64,000 bases of DNA from Neolewinella agarilytica (GTDB lineage Bacteria; Bacteroidota; Bacteroidia; Chitinophagales; Saprospiraceae), in assembly GCF_900110645.1 (NCBI RefSeq), contig NZ_FOFB01000012.1, forward strand, positions 124,001 through 188,000. The letters run 5' to 3'. Numbering within the stretch: position 1 is the first letter of the stretch; each line of letters opens with the position of its first letter. The notes below the pieces were generated by a model that was not told the origin of the DNA, ran no database searches, and saw only the letters and a list, made by a program, of their open reading frames with translations. Both the position numbers and the translations under genes were made by a program. Positions 1 to 8,873 of this stretch are shown piece by piece.

Positions 1-2
1 CC

Positions 3-125
3 AATATGTTCTACTGGGCGATTAAGCAGGACAAAAAGCAGTTTCCCCGCATTCAACGCCAGCTCGAAACCGCTACTGCCGCCATCAAAGTGGCCATCCG
101 TACCTATAAAATCCCGAAAGCATGA
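3..125 (+). CDS. 3' end of a gene upstream of cmr6, probably cmr5 (partial)
   Basis: An open frame enters from the left edge and gives 40 codons ending ...YKIPKA before TGA. Its stop overlaps the start of the next gene in an ATGA junction, so the two are translationally coupled. The visible end is a basic amphipathic helix beginning NMFYWAIKQD. In type III-B operons cmr5, a small all-helical subunit, commonly precedes cmr6, so Cmr5 is the natural guess. The fragment has no diagnostic motif, so the assignment rests on gene order. Confidence 0.5.
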   Translation, partial: NMFYWAIKQDKKQFPRIQRQLETATAAIKVAIRTYKIPKA

Positions 126-1693
126 ACCAGACGACAAACCCCGGGCTGCTATATTCTCGCTTCTATTTCGATGATCAATACGATGAGGTACTGGATCAAG
201 CATCCTGGTTGAAAACCTTAGAACAACGACACGAGGCTGCCGAAGACGTCAAGGAAAAAGAGCACGAAGAACGGGAAGAACGAAACCGACAATGGGCGAA
301 AAAAAAGAATAAACAATTTACTCCAAAAGACTTTCGCCGCGCTACCTTCCGGACGCCAAGAATTGGTGGCTTTAGCCAGAAATACCTGCTAGATCCGCCA
401 GACAAAAAAAGGCAACCTACCGAATTCAAAGCCTACAACAATCACTTCAGCCTCCGCAACCACCAGCTGTTCACCACCAGGTTAACTAATGAGGCCAGTA
501 AGCAGAACCGCGAAGTCTACCGTGGCCGACAAGCAAGCGGTTTCGAATTAACCACCACCTACCCGGGCCTTCTTGTCGGCTTGGGCTACAGCCATGCTGT
601 TTCCGCCGAGCAAGCCCTCAATGCTGGTTTTTCCTTCGATCACACCACCGGCCTGCCCGTCATCCCCGGAGCTACCGTTAAGGGCATCCTTCGATCCGTA
701 TTCCCACAACGGGATCATGACCGGGCCACCGACGCTAAACCGGAAAAAAAGGACTGGTACCGCAACACCGCCAAGGCTAAAATCGCCTGGCTGCAGCAGG
801 CGCTTACTGGAATCGTGGGGAAAGAGAGAAGCGATAAGCTGGACCTGAAAGTACTGGAAGCGGAACTGTTCGACAGTCGATCCACCCCACTGGCGCAGCC
901 TATTTTCCACGATGCCCTGGTGGTGGCGGCCTCCGGTGATCTCTTTGGCCCCGATAACATCACTCCGCACGTACACTATGCGGAGGGAGAAAACGTGCCG
1001 CCCGACCGCTACAAAAACCCGACGCCCATCAGTATGCTCAAGGTCATGCCTGGCGTCTCTTTCTCCTTCGCTTTCCGGCTGCCGGACCAACTGACCCAGC
1101 CCGATAAAGACGGGAAGGTTGCCCTAAGCCTTACCGCCGAGGAAATTCGCCGACTCTTTCAAGCCATCCTGCTGGAATACGGCGTAGGGGCAAAATCACG
1201 CCTCAATTATGGACGGTTCGTAGAGGAAACTATTGACTTTCCTTCGGCTGAGAAGTTGGATGCAGATTTAGCCACCTTTAGAAATTTCGAAACAGAAGCC
1301 TTTAGGAGTGCTACCATCACTGATAAGCGCAGTAACCGCCAACAAAATCAGGCGAAAGGCAACGATCGTGAGCGTAGACGGGATGAACGGGAAGACCCAA
1401 AGCTACGTGCTATCCGTCGTGAAGCAGAGCAGCGCAAGCGCGAAGCAGAAGAACAAAAGAATAAGCAGCCCAAAGTAACTGGGAAAACCGTTGTGCTGAC
1501 CTATGAAGGAAAATTTGGTAAATGGCACTCCTTTAAGGTTTCGGGGCAAACTCAAAAGCTAACCCTGAAAAGCAAAGCGGTTATGGCGCTAGCCCCTCTG
1601 GAAAAAGGCAAGCAGTACCACGCAGTCGTAACGGCAAGAGATAGCGGTCTGCCGGGGTCTCCGGTTATCGGCGTTGAATTCATTGCGGAGTAA
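122..1693 (+). CDS. cmr6: Type III-B CRISPR RAMP protein Cmr6 with long C-terminal extension
   Basis: A 523-aa RAMP-superfamily protein. The core (about residues 115-390) has the Cmr6 signature: a GLGYSHAVSAEQA stretch, then LPVIPGATVKGILRSVF near residue 180, the conserved P-G-S/T-x-hK-G-hhR motif of Cmr4/Cmr6 proteins, and a late glycine-rich GVGAKSRLNYGRF loop near residue 355. Cmr6 caps the Cmr effector complex that binds crRNA and cleaves target RNA. Oddities: an N-terminal charged stretch of about 60 residues, then after the RAMP core a lysine/arginine/glutamate-rich helix (about 390-450) and a small predicted beta domain of about 70 residues ending EFIAE. Family members usually lack this tail and are 250-350 aa. 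It overlaps the upstream gene by 4 nt and lies 27 nt before the Cas6-like gene. Confidence 0.88.
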   Translation: MNQTTNPGLLYSRFYFDDQYDEVLDQASWLKTLEQRHEAAEDVKEKEHEEREERNRQWAKKKNKQFTPKDFRRATFRTPRIGGFSQKYLLDPPDKKRQPTEFKAYNNHFSLRNHQLFTTRLTNEASKQNREVYRGRQASGFELTTTYPGLLVGLGYSHAVSAEQALNAGFSFDHTTGLPVIPGATVKGILRSVFPQRDHDRATDAKPEKKDWYRNTAKAKIAWLQQALTGIVGKERSDKLDLKVLEAELFDSRSTPLAQPIFHDALVVAASGDLFGPDNITPHVHYAEGENVPPDRYKNPTPISMLKVMPGVSFSFAFRLPDQLTQPDKDGKVALSLTAEEIRRLFQAILLEYGVGAKSRLNYGRFVEETIDFPSAEKLDADLATFRNFETEAFRSATITDKRSNRQQNQAKGNDRERRRDEREDPKLRAIRREAEQRKREAEEQKNKQPKVTGKTVVLTYEGKFGKWHSFKVSGQTQKLTLKSKAVMALAPLEKGKQYHAVVTARDSGLPGSPVIGVEFIAE

Positions 1694-1720
1694 TCATCAT
1701 CAATTAATCCCCCTCTATTT

Positions 1721-2467
1721 ATGCAAATCGTAACCCTAACCTTCCCCTTCTCCCTCCACCCCGGAGATATCCCTAAACTCCGCGCTGCCATCATCGGCTG
1801 TCTTGGCACTGGTCATCATTTGTTCAATGGCTTCGACAACTCCGAGCAGGGCGTGGAAAAATACAGCAATGCTTACCCCCTCGTTGAGTACAGCGTTTAC
1901 AAGGGTAAGGCCCGTATCCAGGGCATTGGCACTGGGGCAGATGCCATCCTTCGCTACCTGCTTACGGCACTACCGGATGATCTCCTCATCGGAGAACGCT
2001 ACTGCCGCACCACCGACTTTAAGCTCGAGGTGTCTACCTGGACACCCGAACTGCTACCTGAACAATTCACCTTCGGCCTCTACCAATACCTCCCCCTCAA
2101 CAAAAAAAACTACAAAGCCTGGAAAGCACTGGAAGGTAACGAACCTGCCCGCCTGGAACTCCTCGGCTCCTGCCTCACCGGCCACCTCCGGGCACTCGCC
2201 GAAACTGCGGACCCCAACCTCGATCGCAAGCAAATCGAAGCCCGCATCCTTAGCGTAGACAAGGTGAAAATGACCCGTTGGCACGGGAATCAGTTCGTAA
2301 CGTTCAACTTGGTGGCCTGTGCTAACTTCATCCCGCCCTTCGGCCTCGGTGTTGGACGATGCCACAGCTTCGGCTTCGGAGAGGTTTGTGGCAAGGAGCG
2401 GTACGCTCGGCTTTCTGCCTCCAGGCGTCAGTCTAAAAAAGAGGTGGCCAGTACCATTACAAAGTGA
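1721..2467 (+). CDS. cas6: Cas6-like crRNA-processing endoribonuclease
   Basis: A 248-aa protein starting at an ATG 27 nt after cmr6. Its C-terminal third carries FGLGVGRCHSFGFGEV (about residues 206-221), the glycine-rich loop of Cas6/RAMP endonucleases. The N-terminal half matches the layout of the Bacteroidota Cas6b-type group, with LPDDLLIGERYCRTTDFKL in the middle. Cas6 cleaves the repeat transcript to give crRNAs with an 8-nt 5' handle; here the expected handle is ATTCCGAC. No catalytic residue can be fixed by eye; histidines near 136 and 191 are candidates. It directly precedes leader 1, so the gene, its substrate arrays and cmr6 form one unit. Family assignment is firm, the subfamily is inference. 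Confidence 0.8.
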   Translation: MQIVTLTFPFSLHPGDIPKLRAAIIGCLGTGHHLFNGFDNSEQGVEKYSNAYPLVEYSVYKGKARIQGIGTGADAILRYLLTALPDDLLIGERYCRTTDFKLEVSTWTPELLPEQFTFGLYQYLPLNKKNYKAWKALEGNEPARLELLGSCLTGHLRALAETADPNLDRKQIEARILSVDKVKMTRWHGNQFVTFNLVACANFIPPFGLGVGRCHSFGFGEVCGKERYARLSASRRQSKKEVASTITK

Positions 2468-2570
2468 CGTGGCGGCGTACTTTATGCATCGCTACAACGT
2501 GATAATCGCCATTAATCACCTCTTCTAAAATTGACATAAAAACCGTATTTTCAAGCTTACGTAAGCGATT

Positions 2571-2648
2571 TAAATCATATTATGAATTCTGCCATACATT
2601 TTTTATTTCGCAATTGTATTGATAATCAGGTAGTTACAAAAAATAGCT
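2571..2648 (+). promoter_or_regulatory. CRISPR leader 1
   Basis: An A+T-rich 78-nt stretch directly before the first full repeat. It is closely similar over its whole length to 6737-6814, before the other leader-proximal array. Both share AATTCTGCCATACATTTT, then TGATAATCAGGT, and end in TAGCT at the repeat. Duplication of this block only before the two intact first repeats marks it as the leader, so transcription and spacer insertion are expected here. A CTTACGTAAG palindrome lies just upstream at 2556-2565. Confidence 0.8.
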
Positions 2649-3072
2649 CCCGGAGTCACTGTGTGCCGCAATAGGGCATTCCGACATTCTGGTCGCGGTA
2701 AAACCGCTCATACTCCCGGAGTCACTGTGTGCCGCAATAGGGCATTCCGACCCCTTGAACGGTTAGGATTTTTTGTTCCCGGAGTCACTGTGTGCCGCAA
2801 TAGGGCATTCCGACTTTCCCGACCAAAAGTACCAAAGACAGCCCGGAGTCACTGTGTGCCGCAATAGGGCATTCCGACAGTTGAGGATAATGACCAGCAC
2901 CGCGAGCCCGGAGTCACTGTGTGCCGCAATAGGGCATTCCGACTCATAAGAATTGTATTTATAGTTCAATCTCCCCGGAGTCACTGTGTGCCGCAATAGG
3001 GCATTCCGACTCTTTTCCGAATTTACGACCTAGAGAGTCCCGGAGTCACTGTGTGCCGCAATAGGGCATTCC
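2649..3072 (+). CRISPR. CRISPR array 1 (7 repeats, 6 spacers; last repeat truncated)
   Basis: 37-nt repeats begin CCCGGAGTCACTGTG and end GGGCATTCCGAC. They start at 2649, 2715, 2778, 2842, 2907, 2974 and 3039, with spacers of 26-30 nt. All carry A at repeat position 22 (CGCAATAGGG). The seventh breaks off after about 34 nt and runs into the interspersed element at 3073. Short TGCC/GGCA complementarity sits just before the 3' tail, as expected for a Cas6 substrate, giving a probable crRNA handle ATTCCGAC when read on the plus strand. Confidence 0.97.
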
Positions 3073-3362
3073 AGAATACTAGTCATCCCAATCCCACCGC
3101 TTTTGAGTCCGGCGGAAAAGGAAGTGACACCTCCCTTCGGTCGGCTTACATTTCCCTTTCCGTCGGCCGCGGCGGGCTTGTGCTGACGGGCCGTTTTGGT
3201 GAGGTTAGTTAGGGGTTATAATTCTATCATTCTACAAAATTCCATTACCCTGATTTCTTTGTTATTAGGCTGGCGAATAATCTTTTGGATGTCGTTAATA
3301 GTCCAGGGCCCCAAGGCGCAAATGTTGAATTTTAAATGTTGAATTGAACATTGAAAATTGCT
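3073..3362 (+). repeat. Inter-array element, copy 1
   Basis: A 290-bp non-CRISPR segment fused directly to the truncated last repeat of array 1 and ending at the first repeat of array 2. It recurs at 3797-4089, 7725-8017 and, shortened, at 8874-9067. All copies start with CCAGAAT(A/G)CTAGTCATCC; copies 1-3 end in an ATGTTGAATT tract and TTGAAAATTGCT. A central imperfect hairpin lies at about 3095-3175. No terminal inverted repeats, transposase or convincing ORF is present. Confidence 0.9.
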
Positions 3363-3796
3363 CTCGGAGTCACTGTGTGCCGCAATAGGGCATTCCGACG
3401 CTAAAAGCTCGAAAATTGCCCTTGGTTAAACCCGGAGTCACTGTGTGCCGCAATAGGGCATTCCGACTCAAATAGAGTTCCATCTAGGTTACTTACCCGG
3501 AGTCACTGTGTGCCGCAATAGGGCATTCCGACTACTCTGACACCTTGTCAGTCTGTTTCTACTCCCGGAGTCACTGTGTGCCGCAATAGGGCATTCCGAC
3601 CTTGCTGAAACTTAAAGTTCAAGCTAGAGAAAACCCGGAGTCACTGTGTGCCGCGATAGGGCATTCCGACACATGGAAAGTTTTGAAGAACCCAGCGATC
3701 CCGGAGTCACTGTGTGCCGCGATAGGGCATTCCGACTTACCATTTTTGCCAGGAGTCTGGTCTTGCTCGGAGTCACTGTGTGCCGCGATAGGGCAT
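3363..3796 (+). CRISPR. CRISPR array 2 (7 repeats, 6 spacers; repeat type switches midway)
   Basis: Repeats start at 3363, 3431, 3496, 3564, 3634, 3700 and 3766, with spacers of 28-33 nt. The first is degenerate at position 2 (CTCGGAG). The last has the same change and is cut after position 31 (GGGCAT), then runs into AACCAGAATAC. The first four repeats carry A at position 22, the last three carry G, the form used throughout arrays 3 and 4. No leader precedes this array; the inter-array element does. Confidence 0.96.
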
Positions 3797-4089
3797 AACC
3801 AGAATACTAGTCATCCCAATCCCACCGCTTTTGAGTCCGGCGGAAAGGGAAGCGACACCTCCCTGCGGTCGGCTTACATTTCCCTTTCCGTCGGCCGCGG
3901 CGGGCTTGTGCTGACGGGCCGTTTTGGTGAGGTTAGTTAGGGGTGATAATTCTATCATTCTGCGAAATTCCATTACCCTGATTTCTTTGTTATTAGGCTG
4001 GCGAATAATCTTTTGGATGTCGTTAATAGCCCAGGGCCCCAGGCGTAAATGTTGAATTTTAAATGTTGAATTGAACATTGAAAATTGCT
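3797..4089 (+). repeat. Inter-array element, copy 2
   Basis: Nearly identical to copy 1 over about 290 bp, beginning AACCAGAATACTAG directly after the truncated last repeat of array 2. The central hairpin (about 3822-3905) pairs CCGGCGGAAAGGGA with TCCCTTTCCGTCGG. Its right end joins a single decayed CRISPR repeat. An antisense open frame of about 100 codons runs through this copy, but the frame is not kept in the other copies, so I do not call it a gene. Confidence 0.9.
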
Positions 4090-4118
4090 CTCGGAGTCAC
4101 TGTGTGCCGCAATAGGGT
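4090..4118 (+). CRISPR. Orphan degenerate CRISPR repeat
   Basis: A solitary repeat beginning CTCGGAGTCACTGTG, with the A-type CGCAATAGGG core and a broken 3' end (GGGTATCC). It has the same first-repeat change (C2 to T) as the first repeats of arrays 2 and 4. It looks like the stump of a lost array after element copy 2. Unique sequence follows up to the RT gene. Confidence 0.85.
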
Positions 4119-4282
4119 ATCCGCCAGGATGGTCGCAAGTTGCCCCGCGAGGCGAAGCGGTCCTCGAAGCGTCCTGGAAGGACCTTCGAGCGTCCGTGTT
4201 CCTTCATTGCACCTGCGCACCGGCGCCCCCATCCCATCGGCCTCCGCCCCCTGTCCATTATCTTACATACAAAAAGGAACAC

Positions 4283-5380
4283 ATGGCTAAGAAGGTAAGC
4301 ATCTACGAATTACGGCGCCGCGCCAATAGTTTTCTGGCCTGTAAGGGCACGCTTGACCTCGCCCGCCACTGGCGGGTCGATAATGTACGTCTGGCGGTAT
4401 TGGCCATTGAGCCCGAATACCGGGAGTTCCGCATCCCCAAAAAGAAACCCGGCACCTTTCGCGAAATCGAAGACCCGCGCCCAAAACTGAAGGCCATTCT
4501 TCGTAAGCTCAACCGCGATCTCCAGGCGGTTTATTACTTTCAGCGATCGCCGGCTGCGTACGGCTTTCTCACCAGCCCGGCCAGGGATCCCGACCCCCGC
4601 AATATCCTCACCAATGCCCAGCAACACCTCGGGGCCAAGTGGCTGATGAACGTAGACATGCGGGACTTCTTCCACCAGATCGAAACCCACGAAGTAGCGG
4701 AACTATTCCGGCAGCCGCCCTTCTCTTTTCCTAAAGCAACCGCCAAGTTGCTGGCCGGCCTCACCACCTACAAAGGCCGCCTGCCAATGGGCGCACCCAC
4801 CAGCCCCATCCTTAGCAATTGGTACGCCATTCCGCTGGATAAGACCCTAACGGAATTCGCCCGGCAGCGAGAATGGACCTACACCCGCTATGCCGACGAC
4901 ATCACCTTCAGCAGCAAAACCTCCCCCATAAAGTTTGAAGACGTTGGCCGGGTCAACGTCCTGGTCAGGGGGCGGGAGCTAGAACTCAATCATAATAAAA
5001 CTGTAATCTACCCGCCCGACGCCCCGGGGAAGGAGGTGACCGGGCTGATCGTCGGGGCCGAACAAGTACAGCTTTCCAGCGAATTTCTGGCTAAAGTGAA
5101 GGATGGTCTGCGGCGGCTCAACGATGTGGTCGATACCAAATACCTCATGCCCAGCGGCCGCTTGGCCAAAACACCTTGGGTGGAGGAGATTGCGCAGCAG
5201 GTACGCGGCCTGGTCTCTTTCGCCCAAAAAGTCTTGCCCCCGGCTGACCCTCTGGGCATGGAACTCGAAGAAGCCTACGCTACGGCACTGGCACCACCGC
5301 AAAACTATGGCCCCGTATCGTGGCTGGAGTTTGGCTACCTCGATTTCAGAATCGATACGAACCCTGACCAAATCAAGTAA
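4283..5380 (+). CDS. CRISPR-associated reverse transcriptase (stand-alone)
   Basis: A 365-aa reverse transcriptase of the retron/group II intron-like class. Visible are KPGTFREIEDP near residue 55, the palm aspartate in LMNVDMRDFF (D125), GRLPMGAPTSPILSN (166-179) and the YADD box (203-206). The ATG at 4283 follows an AAGGA purine tract by a few bases; the frame stays open back into the orphan repeat, but that stretch is not RT-like. It ends 10 nt before cas1. In RT-containing type III systems the RT lets the Cas1-Cas2 integrase acquire spacers from RNA. Here the RT is separate rather than fused to Cas1, and no maturase or endonuclease domain is visible, arguing against a mobile intron. Confidence 0.9.
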   Translation: MAKKVSIYELRRRANSFLACKGTLDLARHWRVDNVRLAVLAIEPEYREFRIPKKKPGTFREIEDPRPKLKAILRKLNRDLQAVYYFQRSPAAYGFLTSPARDPDPRNILTNAQQHLGAKWLMNVDMRDFFHQIETHEVAELFRQPPFSFPKATAKLLAGLTTYKGRLPMGAPTSPILSNWYAIPLDKTLTEFARQREWTYTRYADDITFSSKTSPIKFEDVGRVNVLVRGRELELNHNKTVIYPPDAPGKEVTGLIVGAEQVQLSSEFLAKVKDGLRRLNDVVDTKYLMPSGRLAKTPWVEEIAQQVRGLVSFAQKVLPPADPLGMELEEAYATALAPPQNYGPVSWLEFGYLDFRIDTNPDQIK

Positions 5381-5390
5381 ATTGATCCTT

Positions 5391-6386
5391 ATGCAGCTTG
5401 TCTTACACACCCACGGCCTGAGGCTGGACGTTGCCGCCGGTATTTTTCACCTGACGGACGGGGAGCACGAGCGATCCATCAGTCCGGAACTAATTGACAG
5501 TATCTCCGTTCTTTCCGGCGACTGCCTGCTCACCGCCCGCGCCGTTCGGCTGGCCGCAGCGGCGGAAGTACCGATCTATTTCCACGACGACTTTGGCGAG
5601 GCCGATGCCTGCCTTCGCAGCGCCTACTTCGAAAGCCTGGCCCGGCGGCGGCGCGGACAAGTGTACTTCAGCGACTCCGTGGCCGGCGCCGCCTGGGTCG
5701 TAGCCCAGTTTTTACTGAAGACGGATGCTCAGGTGGATAACCTACGCTACCTGTCCAACCGCCGGAAAAAGCATTCGGAGGAATTGGGCGCTGCCGCAGG
5801 TGCAATGGAAAAGACAAAAGAGCATTGGGAGGCACTCGCAAAGCAAAAGCCCTCTCCGAAATGGGCAAGTCAGGTCATGGGCCACGAAGGAGCCATCGCC
5901 CGTACCTACTGGCAAGCCTTATCCGCTGCGCTGCCTGCCGAATGGCAATTCGCTGGCCGTAGCCGCCGCCCCGCCCAGGACCCTTACAACGCCCTGACCA
6001 ACTACTGCTACGGCATCCTCTACGCCCGGGTCGAGCGGACGCTCTTCGCCGCTGGTCTCGACCCTCACCTCGGCATTCTGCACGCCGATGAATACGACCG
6101 ACCAACCCTCGCCTACGACCTCATCGAGCCCTTTCGCCCCTGGGTAGATCGCTTCCTCCTCCAGCAAATCCTGCAGTTTAAACTCGACCTCGCCACCGTC
6201 GAAGCCCGCGACGGCGGCTGGTGGATCACCCACGCCGCCAAAAAAGAACTCGTCCCCAATTTCAATCAGTATTTCCAAGGTCTCACCCTTTGGCGCGGCC
6301 AGCGCGCTAAGCGAGAAGGACAAATTTACCGCCATGCCCAGGATCTAGCCCGCACCATCGACTCTTCTACCCAACGCCCCAATTGA
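5391..6386 (+). CDS. cas1: CRISPR integrase Cas1
   Basis: A 331-aa Cas1. The metal-binding residues are visible: E166 in MGHEGAIARTYW, H231 in LGILHADEYDRP and the acidic pair D243/E246 in AYDLIEPFRP. The N-terminal beta domain starts MQLVLHTHGLRLDV. Cas1 forms the integrase complex with Cas2 and inserts prespacers next to the leader. The ATG at 5391 is preferred; the frame extends upstream only as an overlap of the RT gene. The next gene begins at the cas1 stop (TGATG), so RT, cas1 and cas2 form one operon. Confidence 0.96.
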   Translation: MQLVLHTHGLRLDVAAGIFHLTDGEHERSISPELIDSISVLSGDCLLTARAVRLAAAAEVPIYFHDDFGEADACLRSAYFESLARRRRGQVYFSDSVAGAAWVVAQFLLKTDAQVDNLRYLSNRRKKHSEELGAAAGAMEKTKEHWEALAKQKPSPKWASQVMGHEGAIARTYWQALSAALPAEWQFAGRSRRPAQDPYNALTNYCYGILYARVERTLFAAGLDPHLGILHADEYDRPTLAYDLIEPFRPWVDRFLLQQILQFKLDLATVEARDGGWWITHAAKKELVPNFNQYFQGLTLWRGQRAKREGQIYRHAQDLARTIDSSTQRPN

Positions 6387-6700
6387 TGAGTATGCAAACC
6401 TACCTTATCTCCTACGACATCTCCGAAAATAACCCCCGGCTCAAAGCTAGCAGATTACTGCTGCGCGCTGGCTGCTTCCGCGTTCAAAAATCCGTCTTCA
6501 TCGGCACCCTTTCCGATACCCGTTACCTTCGCCTGCGTAAAAGTCTCGATGCACTCCGGCAGCGGCCCCGCTGGTCGACCACCGATCAAATCCTCCTCTT
6601 GCCTCTGCACCAGTACACCCGTGATAATCTCGACACCATCGGCTCCTCCCGCAACGATTGGCCCCTCATTTTTCGCGAGCTGCATACCTTGGTTATTTAA
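6386..6700 (+). CDS. cas2: CRISPR-associated Cas2
   Basis: A 104-aa Cas2 with the ferredoxin-like start MQTYLISYDIS, including the conserved Asp after the first beta strand, then GCFRVQKSVFIG and DQILLLPL. The ATG at 6386 overlaps the last base of cas1. A second ATG at 6392 is equally plausible and gives MQTYLISYD at the N terminus. Cas2 is the structural dimer at the centre of the adaptation complex. It ends 36 nt before leader 2, so this array pair lies directly next to the acquisition machinery. Confidence 0.95.
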   Translation: MSMQTYLISYDISENNPRLKASRLLLRAGCFRVQKSVFIGTLSDTRYLRLRKSLDALRQRPRWSTTDQILLLPLHQYTRDNLDTIGSSRNDWPLIFRELHTLVI

Positions 6701-6736
6701 CCCAAAACACCTATTTTACCATCGATTTGATGCGTT

Positions 6737-6814
6737 TTAATCATATTATAAATTCTGCCATACATTTTAATGCTTATTATTGGGCTGATAATCAGGTGTT
6801 TATGAAAATTAGCT
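6737..6814 (+). promoter_or_regulatory. CRISPR leader 2
   Basis: The counterpart of leader 1 (2571-2648), including ATCATATTATAAATTCTGCC, TGATAATCAGGT and a terminal TTAGCT at the first repeat. It lies between cas2 and array 3. The duplication implies that both leader-proximal arrays can be transcribed and receive new spacers. Confidence 0.8.
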
Positions 6815-7724
6815 CCCGGAGTCACTGTGTGCCGCGATAGGGCATTCCGACAAACCGTATTTGAATTTATGTTGATTTTCATATTCCCGGAGTCACTGTG
6901 TGCCGCGATAGGGCATTCCGACATGCGTATATCGCAAATAGTGAAACAATAAACCCGGAGTCACTGTGTGCCGCGATAGGGCATTCCGACTTTAATAACA
7001 TAACAAATCTGTCATCATCTACCCCGGAGTCACTGTGTGCCGCGATAGGGCATTCCGACCTTTTAAGTGTCTCTTCGCAATCCCATACGCACCCGGAGTC
7101 ACTGTGTGCCGCGATAGGGCATTCCGACAGAAAGATTCCTAACTAAGATCTCTCTAAACCCGGAGTCACTGTGTGCCGCGATAGGGCATTCCGACTCTAA
7201 TTTCAGTTTGGATAGATTGTCTTCTGCCCCCGGAGTCACTGTGTGCCGCGATAGGGCATTCCGACAAGCTCCTCAATTTCGCCTTTCTTTAGGAACCCGG
7301 AGTCACTGTGTGCCGCGATAGGGCATTCCGACATATTGGCGTCTCTCCGAAGTATCTTTTAACCCGGAGTCACTGTGTGCCGCGATAGGGCATTCCGACA
7401 AGAAATTTGTATTTTTGTTCCCAATTATCCCGGAGTCACTGTGTGCCGCGATAGGGCATTCCGACGCAATTGGTTTATATCTGTTATCCATTCCCGGAGT
7501 CACTGTGTGCCGCGATAGGGCATTCCGACAAGTTGATTACGATCATTTGGTACCAACAAACCCGGAGTCACTGTGTGCCGCGATAGGGCATTCCGACAAC
7601 TAGGACCTTCATTACATTGTTCTGGAGACCCGGAGTCACTGTGTGCCGCGATAGGGCATTCCGACATAAATCTAAAGACAAATAGGATTAAGACCCGGAG
7701 TCACTGTGTGCCGCGATAGGGCAT
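6815..7724 (+). CRISPR. CRISPR array 3 (14 repeats, 13 spacers; last repeat truncated)
   Basis: Repeats start at 6815, 6886, 6954, 7023, 7092, 7159, 7229, 7296, 7363, 7429, 7493, 7561, 7629 and 7694. Spacers are 27-34 nt. All are of the G22 type (CGCGATAGGG) and otherwise essentially identical. The last stops after position 31 (GGGCAT) and continues as AACCAGAATACTAG. Several antisense and sense open frames through the array encode only translated repeats and are not genes. Confidence 0.97.
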
Positions 7725-8017
7725 AACCAGAATACTAGTCATCCCATTCCCGCCGCTTTAGCGTCCGTCAAAAACGCAATCGACACCTCCCTTCGGTCGG
7801 CTTACGCTCGCGTTTTTGGCGGACGCGGCGGGCCATGAGCTGACGGTCCGTTTCGGTAGGGTTGGTGGGTTGAATTCTAAAAATCCTACCAAAATCCAAT
7901 TAATCCTAATCTATTGGTTATTGGGCTTGTGGATGATCTTGTGGATACCGTCGATGATCTTCGGGCTTGCGATGAAATGTTGAATTTTAAATGTTGAATT
8001 GAACATTGAAAATTGCT
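7725..8017 (+). repeat. Inter-array element, copy 3 (diverged, covarying hairpin)
   Basis: Same start and same 3' tract (ATGTTGAATTTTAAATG and TTGAAAATTGCT) as copies 1 and 2, but the middle has diverged. The central hairpin (about 7749-7832) has a new stem sequence, GCGTCCGTCAAAAACGC pairing with GCGTTTTTGGCGGACGC, around the conserved GACACCTCCCT.CGGTCGGCTTAC core. This is pairing preserved despite sequence change. Confidence 0.9.
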
Positions 8018-8873
8018 CTCGGAGTCACTGTGTGCCGCGATAGGGCATTCCGACGATACGATGATTGTGGACGCGCAAAGTTGCCCCGGAGTCACTGTGT
8101 GCCGCGATAGGGCATTCCGACATTTTGTTGGTGATATATCGTTGTTAATTATCCCCGGAGTCACTGTGTGCCGCGATAGGGCATTCCGACAGAAGGAAAT
8201 AAATTCGTTGTAACGTCATTGGTTCCCGGAGTCACTGTGTGCCGCGATAGGGCATTCCGACAGTTTACTTTGTTTTCGAGCTGTCGCGCGTACCCGGAGT
8301 CACTGTGTGCCGCGATAGGGCATTCCGACTCTCCGTGGTTTAGTAAATGTCGAGCAAGGCCCCGGAGTCACTGTGTGCCGCGATAGGGCATTCCGACTCG
8401 GTCTCCGTTACGAGGAGCATGTCGTACCCCCCGGAGTCACTGTGTGCCGCGATAGGGCATTCCGACAATTTGTGGTGTTTTACGGTGAATGGTGAAACCC
8501 GGAGTCACTGTGTGCCGCGATAGGGCATTCCGACATTTTATATCGCGATGCTCAATGCAGTGGGTACACCCGGAGTCACTGTGTGCCGCGATAGGGCATT
8601 CCGACCTGTTTCTTTATCGCCCAAATTTTCACAGACCCCGGAGTCACTGTGTGCCGCGATAGGGCATTCCGACCAGGGATGTTGACCTCCTCTCCTTTCC
8701 ACCCACGCCCGGAGTCACTGTGTGCCGCGATAGGGCATTCCGACCCGAGTGAGTCGGTCCATACGTACGTGTAGGGCCCGGAGTCACTGTGTGCCGCGAT
8801 AGGGCATTCCGACTTAAACATGCCTGGAATTTTACTTCTAATCCCGGAGTCACTGTGTGCCGCGATAGGGCAT
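8018..8873 (+). CRISPR. CRISPR array 4 (13 repeats, 12 spacers; first degenerate, last truncated)
   Basis: Repeats start at 8018, 8085, 8154, 8225, 8293, 8361, 8430, 8498, 8569, 8637, 8708, 8777 and 8843, with spacers of 29-34 nt. The first has the C2-to-T change seen in the first repeat of array 2. The last is cut after GGGCAT. All are of the G22 type. Like array 2, it is preceded by the inter-array element, not a leader. Confidence 0.97.

Noticed and set aside
3773-4078. Antisense frame of about 100 codons through inter-array element copy 2
   Set aside because: It reads through the truncated CRISPR repeat and is not preserved as an open frame in the other copies.
4085-4282. N-terminal extension of the reverse transcriptase into the orphan repeat
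   Set aside because: It begins at a non-ATG codon inside repeat DNA and has no RT-like sequence; the ATG at 4283 has a purine-rich site and starts the conserved part.
5103-5390. Longer start for cas1
   Set aside because: The extra stretch is the RT gene read in another frame.
2661-8853. Open frames of 60-110 codons running through the CRISPR arrays
   Set aside because: They translate the repeat in different frames (for example CRNRAFR or ECPIAAHSDSG) and are side effects of the repeat.
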